A DNA stretch of 10,782 bases. Origin: an uncultured Lachnoclostridium sp. Its GTDB lineage: Bacteria; Bacillota; Clostridia; Lachnospirales; Lachnospiraceae. Each line of letters opens with the position of its first letter. Positions within the stretch are counted from its first letter, which is position 1. The notes under the pieces are model-generated. The model did no database searches. It had not been told where the DNA came from and worked only from the letters and a program-made list of their open reading frames with translations. Made by a program: the position numbers and the translations under genes. Below, piece by piece: positions 6,054 to 10,782 of this stretch. The DNA lies in the NCBI GenBank assembly GCA_958425285.1, contig CATZVV010000040.1:1-10782 (forward strand), given 5' to 3'.

Positions 6054-7619
6054 TTACTTCGCATAATCTGTCACTCGAGATTCTCGAATCACGTTTACTT
6101 TTATCTGTCCCGGATACTGTAACTCCGCTTCAATCTGTTTGGACAAATCACGTGCCAATAATACCATTTCGTCATCATTGACCTGATCTGGAATAACAAG
6201 CACTCGTACTTCTCTACCTGCCTGAATGGCAAAAGATTTATCGACTCCCTTAAAGCCGTTCGAAATATCTTCTAATTGTTTCAGTCTATTCGTGTAAGTC
6301 TCCAAAGTCTCTCTTCTGGCACCTGGACGTGCTGCAGAAATTGCATCTGCTGCTTGTACCAGACATGCAATCAGACTTTCTGGCTCTACATCACCATGAT
6401 GTGCTTCTACTGCATTAATCACAAGGGCAGATTCTTTGTACTTTCTACATAAATCAACTCCTAATTGGATATGAGATCCTTCCATGTCGTGATCCACCGC
6501 CTTACCGATGTCATGCAACAAACCAGCACGTTTTGCCATACGCACATCCGTTCCGATTTCTCCTGCTAAAAGTCCGGATAAATGCGCCACTTCTACAGAA
6601 TGTCTTAGTGCATTCTGACCATAGCTGGTTCTAAATTTCATCTTTCCTAACAAACGTATTAGTTCCGGATGAATTCCATGAACACCAACTTCTAAAGCCG
6701 CGGCTTCTCCTTCTTCACGAATCATAACTTCTACTTCTTTTCTTGCTTTTTCAACCATCTCTTCGATTCTAGCCGGATGAATTCGACCATCCACGATTAA
6801 TTTTTCCAAAGCAATACGAGCTATTTCTCTTCGAATTGGATCAAATCCAGAAAGAATAACTGCTTCCGGTGTATCATCAATAATTAAGTCAACTCCGGTC
6901 AAGTTTTCTAAGGCACGGATATTTCTTCCTTCTCTACCTATAATTCTTCCTTTCATCTCATCACTTGGCAACGGAACAACGGAAATTGTAGTTTCTGACA
7001 CATGGTCAGCCGCGCATTTCTGAATCGCAGTAACTACATACTCTTTGGCCTTCTTGTCAGCCTCATCCTTTGCTTGTCTCTCCAATTCTTTAACTAAAAC
7101 TGCAGTCTCATGTTTTACATCTTCTTCTACAGTCCTTAAAAGATAATCTTTTGCCTGTTCGGAGGTGAGTCCGGAAATCTTCTCTAACTCTCGCAAATGA
7201 CTATCACGAAGTTCCTGAACTTTTTCTTTTTCTTTTTCAAATTCAGTTTCCCGTACGGAAAGTTTTGATTCCCTTTTCTCGAGTGCATCCAGTTTTTTGT
7301 CCAAAGTTTCTTCTTTACTTAGCACACGTTTCTCATAACGCTGAATTTCCGCTCTTCGTTCTCTGGTCTCTTTCTCCAGATCATTTTTTGCCTTAAGGTT
7401 TTCTTCTTTCGCCTCAAGGAGAGCCTCTCTCTTCTTTGTCTCAGCTGTTTTCAATGCTTCATCTATAATCTCTCTTGCTTTTTCTTCTGCACTTCCCACT
7501 TTTGCCTCACAGACTTTAATACGGTAAGAAATAGCAGCCTTCCAAGCGATAAAAGCAACGAGAACTAAAAGCACAAGCACAACAACGATGCCAATCACTA
7601 AGATTTTTAACTCTGGCAC
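6054..7619 (-). CDS. rny: Ribonuclease Y
   Basis: RNase Y is the membrane-anchored endoribonuclease that starts mRNA decay in many Firmicutes. It acts at the inner face of the membrane. The 521-residue length is standard. The order is a membrane helix at about 5-28; a long charged coiled coil at about 40-200; a KH RNA-binding domain with GRIIGREGRNI at 224-234; and an HD domain with Arg-His at 339-340, the catalytic His369-Asp370 in GLLHDIGK, and AADAISAARPGARRE at 423-437. All expected residues are present. The start is GTG at 7619, with a near-perfect AAAGGAGGTG (7634-7625) 5 nt upstream. It has its own promoter and its own terminator, and follows recX after 175 bp, so it is probably its own unit. 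Confidence 0.98.
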   Translation of the reverse strand: MPELKILVIGIVVVLVLLVLVAFIAWKAAISYRIKVCEAKVGSAEEKAREIIDEALKTAETKKREALLEAKEENLKAKNDLEKETRERRAEIQRYEKRVLSKEETLDKKLDALEKRESKLSVRETEFEKEKEKVQELRDSHLRELEKISGLTSEQAKDYLLRTVEEDVKHETAVLVKELERQAKDEADKKAKEYVVTAIQKCAADHVSETTISVVPLPSDEMKGRIIGREGRNIRALENLTGVDLIIDDTPEAVILSGFDPIRREIARIALEKLIVDGRIHPARIEEMVEKARKEVEVMIREEGEAAALEVGVHGIHPELIRLLGKMKFRTSYGQNALRHSVEVAHLSGLLAGEIGTDVRMAKRAGLLHDIGKAVDHDMEGSHIQLGVDLCRKYKESALVINAVEAHHGDVEPESLIACLVQAADAISAARPGARRETLETYTNRLKQLEDISNGFKGVDKSFAIQAGREVRVLVIPDQVNDDEMVLLARDLSKQIEAELQYPGQIKVNVIRESRVTDYAK

Positions 7620-7634
7620 AGGAGCACCTCCTTT
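7620..7634 (-). promoter_or_regulatory. rny ribosome binding site inside a small palindrome
   Basis: AAAGGAGGTG (7634-7625) is an almost ideal ribosome binding site before the GTG start. AGGAG-GTG-CTCCT (7632-7620) is a perfect 5-bp-arm palindrome, so the site could fold into a small hairpin with a tight 3-nt loop. The start is certain; any regulatory effect of the fold is speculative. Confidence 0.7.
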
Positions 7635-7669
7635 ATGAAATTATCATTGTACATAAATACAACATATCA

Positions 7670-7698
7670 ATTTTACACTTTATTCATGCTTTTGTCAA
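7670..7698 (-). promoter_or_regulatory. Sigma-A promoter of rny
   Basis: TTGACA (7698-7693) and TAAAAT (7675-7670) are separated by 17 bp. Transcription would start near 7663, about 44 nt before the GTG start. Confidence 0.85.
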
Positions 7699-7730
7699 GA
7701 TTACGATTTGGAATCTGCACCTCTCCCTTA

Positions 7731-7755
7731 AATTACAACCTACCTGCCTGTAATT
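7731..7755. repeat. AT-rich inverted repeat downstream of recX
   Basis: AATTACA (7731-7737) and TGTAATT (7749-7755) are perfect 7-bp arms around an 11-nt loop. The stem is AT-rich and lacks a clear T-run, so it is at best a weak terminator for recA-recX. Confidence 0.35.
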
Positions 7756-7794
7756 ATAAATTCAGACACAAATGCTATATCCAACGTGTAAAAT

Positions 7795-8235
7795 TCATAC
7801 TTGCTTTAATATCTCACTCAGAGAAAAACCTTTCCTAGCCAGACTTGCGATTAATTTCTGCTTCTCCTGCAATGTAAGGTCACTTATACTTTTTCCTTTT
7901 AGACGCTTTTTCAAAGCCCGTTGAAGTGCCTCTGTCTCGCCATCATACTCTTCTTCCATCGCTACTGCAATTAATTCCAAGCAAACCCCCTTCTGAAGAA
8001 GCTTAAACTGAATTTCTTTTTTACTTTTTTCATTCTTGCGAAAATCAATAAAATTTTTAGCATAACGGAAATCATCAATGTAGCCAAAACTTTTCACATA
8101 TTCCATTGCTTCTTCACAGGCAACTTCTGAAAAGCCAGAGTGATACAACCGCTCTGACAATTCCTTCTCGGTTCTATCCTTTATCAAAAGTAACGACATC
8201 GCCTTTTCTTTTGCTTTTTTTATCTCTTCTTCCAT
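7795..8235 (-). CDS. recX: RecA regulatory protein RecX
   Basis: RecX binds the RecA filament and modulates its activity in recombination and the SOS response, in the cytosol. The 146-residue protein is at the short end of the family range. Family features are the N-terminal helix with LLLIKDRTEKELSERL (about 15-30), the motif FGYIDDFRYAKNFIDFR (about 50-66), then KKEIQFKLLQKGV (72-84), and the C-terminal RKGFSLSEI (134-142). ATG 8235 lies 3 bp after the recA stop. Its ribosome binding site is weak and lies inside the recA end, so translation is probably coupled to recA. No promoter is seen before it; it shares the SOS-controlled recA transcript. An in-frame ATG at codon 13 is a less likely start. 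Confidence 0.93.
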   Translation of the reverse strand: MEEEIKKAKEKAMSLLLIKDRTEKELSERLYHSGFSEVACEEAMEYVKSFGYIDDFRYAKNFIDFRKNEKSKKEIQFKLLQKGVCLELIAVAMEEEYDGETEALQRALKKRLKGKSISDLTLQEKQKLIASLARKGFSLSEILKQV

Positions 8236-8238
8236 ACG

Positions 8239-9306
8239 CTACTCTGATTTTTTTGCAGGCTTCTTTTCTTCTTTTTCTGAGGATTTTGCATCTTTCTCAT
8301 CTGCCTGGTCTTCATTTAAATAATAAGCACGGACAGCCTGTTCCACTTCATCAAATACTGCCGAATTTTCCATTAGGTAATTCTTCGCATTCTCACGCCC
8401 TTGCCCTATTTTATTTCCTTTATAAGCATACCATGCACCACTCTTAACAATGACATCACATTTTGCTGCCAAATCAAGTACATCACCTTCTCTGGAAATT
8501 CCTTTCCCAAACATAATGTCAAATTCTGCCTCCTGAAACGGAGGTGCAACCTTATTTTTTACTACTTTGACACGTACCCGGTTTCCAATCATTTCACCAC
8601 TCTGCTTTAATGTTTCAATCCGGCGTACATCCAGTCGTACAGAAGAATAAAACTTTAAGGCGCGCCCACCGGTTGTTGTCTCAGGACTTCCAAACATAAC
8701 CCCCACTTTTTCACGCAACTGATTTATAAAAATTACAATACAGTTGGATTTATTAATAACACCAGTTAGTTTACGCAGTGCCTGGGACATCAGCCTTGCC
8801 TGCAATCCTACATGACTGTCTCCCATATCTCCCTCAATCTCGGCTTTTGGGACAAGTGCTGCCACAGAATCCACGATGACAATATCAACTGCACCGGAGC
8901 GTACCATTGTCTCTGTAATCTCCAATGCCTGCTCCCCGCAATCGGGTTGGGATATGTATAATTCATCAATATTAACACCAATATTTTTTGCATATGCAGG
9001 ATCCAAGGCATGTTCTGCATCTATAAATCCGGCAATGCCCCCACGACGCTGTACCTCTGCAACCATATGGAGTGCAACCGTTGTCTTTCCGCTTGATTCC
9101 GGACCATAAATCTCTATAATTCTGCCCTTCGGAACTCCACCGACACCAAGTGCAAGATCCAAACTAAGTGCACCGGTTGGTACCGTTTCAATCTCCATCT
9201 GCGCCTTTTTGTCCCCCAGTTTCATAATGGAACCCTGGCCATAATTTTTCTCTATTTGTGCTATTGCTGACTCCAATGCTTTTAATTTGTTTTGATCTTT
9301 ATCCAT
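8239..9306 (-). CDS. recA: Recombinase RecA
   Basis: RecA forms filaments on single-stranded DNA, drives strand exchange and triggers LexA self-cleavage. I start it at ATG 9306 (355 residues), because GGAGG (9315-9311) lies 5 nt upstream; the ATG at 9318 overlaps that site and has none of its own. Motifs in this numbering: the N-terminal helix with AIAQIEKNYGQGSIMKLG; Walker A GPESSGKT at 68-75; Walker B VDIVIVDSVAAL at 140-151; loop L1 near EGDMGDSHVGLQARLMSQ; loop L2 with FINQLREKVGVMFG to TTTGGRALKFY at about 193-219; KNKVAPPF; and a Lys/Glu-rich C-terminal tail. Length and all motifs are normal. It has its own promoter and an SOS box, and recX follows at 3 bp. A terminator separates it from the truA unit. 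Confidence 0.99.
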   Translation of the reverse strand: MDKDQNKLKALESAIAQIEKNYGQGSIMKLGDKKAQMEIETVPTGALSLDLALGVGGVPKGRIIEIYGPESSGKTTVALHMVAEVQRRGGIAGFIDAEHALDPAYAKNIGVNIDELYISQPDCGEQALEITETMVRSGAVDIVIVDSVAALVPKAEIEGDMGDSHVGLQARLMSQALRKLTGVINKSNCIVIFINQLREKVGVMFGSPETTTGGRALKFYSSVRLDVRRIETLKQSGEMIGNRVRVKVVKNKVAPPFQEAEFDIMFGKGISREGDVLDLAAKCDVIVKSGAWYAYKGNKIGQGRENAKNYLMENSAVFDEVEQAVRAYYLNEDQADEKDAKSSEKEEKKPAKKSE

Positions 9307-9324
9307 CTTTCCCTCCATTTAAAC

Positions 9325-9336
9325 GAACTAATGTTC
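9325..9336. promoter_or_regulatory. LexA (SOS) box at recA
   Basis: GAAC-TAAT-GTTC, with flanking CGAAC on the plus strand, matches the Gram-positive LexA consensus CGAACNNNNGTTCG in all eight core arm bases. It lies just downstream of the predicted recA transcription start, where a bound repressor would block transcription. Confidence 0.88.
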
Positions 9337-9346
9337 TTATTTATTT

Positions 9347-9375
9347 ATCATATCCTATTTTATAAAAACTGTCAA
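9347..9375 (-). promoter_or_regulatory. Sigma-A promoter of recA-recX
   Basis: TTGACA (9375-9370) and TATGAT (9352-9347) are separated by 17 bp. The start of transcription is near 9340, and the SOS box begins only a few bases later. Confidence 0.88.
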
Positions 9376-9394
9376 TATGTTTTGGGATTTTTTC

Positions 9395-9406
9395 GAAAAT
9401 ATGTTC
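9395..9406. promoter_or_regulatory. Possible second LexA-like site upstream of recA
   Basis: GAAA-ATAT-GTTC, preceded by C, matches the LexA box in seven of eight arm positions. It lies about 20 bp upstream of the -35 box. The chance of such a match in AT-rich DNA is not small. Apart from this I see nothing in the stretch from 9376 to the terminator at 9483. Confidence 0.4.
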
Positions 9407-9482
9407 TGTTGAAAAATTGTTAGGACCTGTTTTTTTCTCTCCGTACATGGCGACTCAGTATCAGTCACTTAAAATTAGAAAA

Positions 9483-9514
9483 ATAGAATATTCTTGCAGA
9501 TAAGAATATTCTAT
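9483..9514 (-). terminator. Rho-independent terminator after the truA unit
   Basis: Perfect 13-bp arms (9514-9502 and 9495-9483) surround a 6-nt loop. The minus-strand transcript continues into TTTTTC. It ends the transcript of truA and the 76-codon gene and insulates recA. Confidence 0.88.
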
Positions 9515-9525
9515 CATAAATACAG

Positions 9526-9756
9526 TTACTCGTCAAACTCCACAATAACATAAAACCCCTTTGGAGATTGCTTAATTGTTTTAACAATACCCTCTCTCGA
9601 AACCAATCGTTCCCGAAACGGAATATTACCAGACATGGCAACAGCAGGAACAATTGTATAATAATATGCACGAGGGAGTTTACCCTCTGTTACTTTTACT
9701 CTGTCCCCCTCCCTTACAAGACCTTCCCGCTCCATCTTAAATTCCATTTGCCTCAA
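9526..9756 (-). CDS. Small protein of unknown function downstream of truA
   Basis: I do not recognise this gene. As drawn it has 76 codons and starts at TTG 9756, which overlaps the truA stop by 3 bp. GGGAGG (9772-9767) lies 10 nt upstream inside truA. In-frame ATGs at 9747 and 9735 are alternatives (73 or 69 residues), but neither has a well-spaced site. The protein starts with a charged stretch, then EGDRVKVTEGKLPRAYYY, a hydrophobic AVAMSG segment, and ends in VIVEFDE. The alternating strand pattern suggests a small beta-barrel, SH3 or KOW-like, which is inference only. It has no membrane segment or signal peptide. The overlap implies translational coupling with truA, and a terminator follows directly. 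It sits immediately upstream of the recA promoter. Confidence 0.8.
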   Translation of the reverse strand: MRQMEFKMEREGLVREGDRVKVTEGKLPRAYYYTIVPAVAMSGNIPFRERLVSREGIVKTIKQSPKGFYVIVEFDE

Positions 9757-10505
9757 TCGTACTCAACCTCCCATAGCATAAGTCCATGTGCAGGTGCCGT
9801 TTCGCCAGCCAGCCTCCGCTCACCAGATTCCAGAGCCTGAATAACTTGTTCCGGTTTACACTTTCCCATGCCTGCTTCCACAAGCGTTCCAGTCAAAATT
9901 CGTACCATATTATATAAAAACCCATTTCCATGGTATTTCATTCGAATATGCACTTCATCCTCTTCTATATCAATTCTGTCAAGCGTTCGTATAGTACTTT
10001 TTTTCTTCCCCGCTTTTGTACAAAAAGCAGAAAAATCATGTGTTCCAATCAGCAAAAGCGCAGCCTGTCTCATCTGGTTCACAGAAATCCCTCTTTCTAA
10101 CTGCCATGAATATTCTCTTGAAAAAACATCCACACAACCTGCCTTCGTTAATGTATATACATAGGTTTTGGCTCTGGCATTCAGCCTGCTGTGAAAACGT
10201 TTTCCTGCTTCACAAGCCTTCGTAATACGTATATCCTGTGGCAGATATTGATTTAAATACATCCTTATCGCTTCTGTATCCATATTTGTGGTCAAATGAA
10301 AGTTTGCTACCTGCGCTCTTGCATGAACCCCGGCATCTGTTCTTCCCGCCCCGTTAACTTCTATAGGGCTACCGTTCATTTTCATTAAAACCTGTTCAAT
10401 TTTACTCTGAATTGTCGATTCAGTAGAAGCCTGGCGCTGCCATCCACGGTACCGTCTTCCGTCGTATTGGACTTCAATTCTTATATTTTTTATTTCCTTT
10501 TTCAT
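9753..10505 (-). CDS. truA: tRNA pseudouridine(38-40) synthase TruA
   Basis: TruA isomerises uridines 38, 39 and 40 in the tRNA anticodon stem to pseudouridine, in the cytosol. The 250-residue length is normal. Visible features are the N-terminal IRIEVQYDGRRYRGWQRQ (about 8-25), the catalytic Asp57 in GAGRTDAGVHA, the FHSRLNARAKTYVYTL block (about 103-118), THDFSAFC (about 154-161), and the C-terminal YHGNGFLYNMVRILTGTLVEAG. All key residues are present. ATG 10505 is preceded by AGAGGAAG close upstream. The last codons overlap the next small gene. No convincing promoter lies in the 66 bp upstream, so it may be read from the preceding gene through a weak hairpin. Confidence 0.97.
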   Translation of the reverse strand: MKKEIKNIRIEVQYDGRRYRGWQRQASTESTIQSKIEQVLMKMNGSPIEVNGAGRTDAGVHARAQVANFHLTTNMDTEAIRMYLNQYLPQDIRITKACEAGKRFHSRLNARAKTYVYTLTKAGCVDVFSREYSWQLERGISVNQMRQAALLLIGTHDFSAFCTKAGKKKSTIRTLDRIDIEEDEVHIRMKYHGNGFLYNMVRILTGTLVEAGMGKCKPEQVIQALESGERRLAGETAPAHGLMLWEVEYD

Positions 10506-10516
10506 TTCTTCCTCTC

Positions 10517-10530
10517 ATGCACATGTGCAT
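10517..10530. repeat. Perfect 14-bp palindrome just upstream of truA
   Basis: ATGCACATGTGCAT is self-complementary over 14 bp and lies next to the truA ribosome binding site. It could be a protein-binding site or a short RNA hairpin. Nothing else in the sequence identifies its role. Confidence 0.5.
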
Positions 10531-10535
10531 TCCTA

Positions 10536-10565
10536 AAATATAACAGGCTGAATGCTGTTATATTT
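10536..10565 (-). terminator. AT-rich hairpin between the edge gene and truA (weak terminator)
   Basis: Arms 10565-10555 and 10546-10536 pair perfectly over 11 bp around an 8-nt loop. The stem is mostly A-T, with only ACAG/CTGT at the loop end, and is followed by only a short T-run (TTTTAGG). It could be a weak terminator or attenuator after the edge gene. Confidence 0.55.
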
Positions 10566-10571
10566 ATCCAT

Positions 10572-10782
10572 TTACCTCAGACGATTGTTTTCATACTTTT
10601 GCTGTAATTCCAGATGTTGAACAATAAACTCAAATTTATCGACTCCTTCTTCTAAGGTCAAATCCAGACAAACTGCAATCGTTTCCAATAATGTATCGTT
10701 GAATAACTCACGATTTTGGAACAGCACTTTAATTTTTTCCCGATATGTTTCTGCATCCAAAAATTTCAAAAGTAATGGATTT
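10572..10782 (-). CDS. 3' end of an unrecognised protein gene
   Basis: Only the C-terminal 69 codons are in the window. The frame is open at the right edge, with NPLLL before the first visible TTG, so that TTG is probably a leucine codon and not the start. I do not recognise the family. The visible part is charged and helical, with FLDAETYREKIKVLF, then DTLLETIAVCLDLTLEEG, and ends QQKYENNRLR. It has no membrane segment. A hairpin follows the stop, then truA on the same strand 66 bp on. Being upstream of truA does not by itself identify it. Confidence 0.7.
   Translation of the reverse strand, partial: NPLLLKFLDAETYREKIKVLFQNRELFNDTLLETIAVCLDLTLEEGVDKFEFIVQHLELQQKYENNRLR

Noticed and set aside
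8106..8447. A 113-codon plus-strand ORF across the recX/recA junction
   Set aside because: It lies antisense to two recognised genes and is Leu/His/Ser-rich, as expected from reverse reading of Lys/Glu-rich codons; no start signal is visible.
8808..9020. A 70-codon minus-strand ORF inside recA in a second frame
   Set aside because: It overlaps the intact Walker A/B-containing recA frame and has no independent start signal.
9465..9671. A 68-codon minus-strand ORF overlapping the small gene after truA
   Set aside because: It runs through the terminator hairpin and has no ribosome binding site. The overlapping frame has a start coupled to truA and a stop placed before the terminator.
1..10782. 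CRISPR array, tRNA/rRNA, insertion sequence or prophage
   Set aside because: No regularly spaced direct repeats, cloverleaf-like segments, transposase or integrase motifs, or terminal inverted repeats with target duplications were seen. The genes are mostly core functions.

Overview
This window looks like chromosomal core-genome DNA from a low-GC Gram-positive bacterium of the class Clostridia, most likely family Lachnospiraceae. The reasons are AT-rich DNA, strong AGGAGG-type ribosome binding sites, sigma-A promoters with 17-bp spacers, a LexA/Cheo-type box at recA, the order recA-recX-rny, and a 521-residue RNase Y. The genus call is inference. Every supported gene lies on the minus strand, so transcription runs from high to low coordinates. 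I see no tRNA, rRNA, CRISPR array, insertion sequence or phage gene.

In transcription order: the right edge holds the 3' end of an unrecognised gene (10572-10782) and a hairpin. Next come truA (tRNA pseudouridine synthase) and an overlapping 76-codon gene of unknown function, closed by a strong terminator (9483-9514). recA then has its own promoter with an SOS box just after the predicted start of transcription, and recX follows 3 bp after recA. rny (RNase Y) has its own promoter and ends at a U-tract terminator near 5984-6012.

The second half is a drug/solute efflux module. A short tetR-type regulator gene is followed by a very large RND-family transporter, and then by murI (glutamate racemase) 22 bp downstream. 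Both regulatory regions can be read closely. The tetR promoter carries a perfect 19-bp palindrome filling its -35/-10 spacer and a second related site downstream. The transporter promoter (TTGACG-17-TATAAT) has a related palindrome and half-site over its -35 region. This suggests one regulator that represses itself and the transporter, possibly affecting murI through the shared transcript.

The items most worth a second look are: (1) a coiled-coil insertion of roughly 290 residues in the first porter domain of the RND protein, with no adaptor gene nearby; (2) an amber codon that cuts off an apparently conserved C-terminal tail of the TetR regulator; (3) a terminator-like hairpin after murI whose 3' arm is the Shine-Dalgarno sequence, and whose U-tract runs into the TTG start, of the next membrane-anchored gene; and (4) a small dyad/ORF between rny and tetR. 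Three or four apparent starts should be moved downstream, because the upstream start codon lies inside or before the true ribosome binding site.
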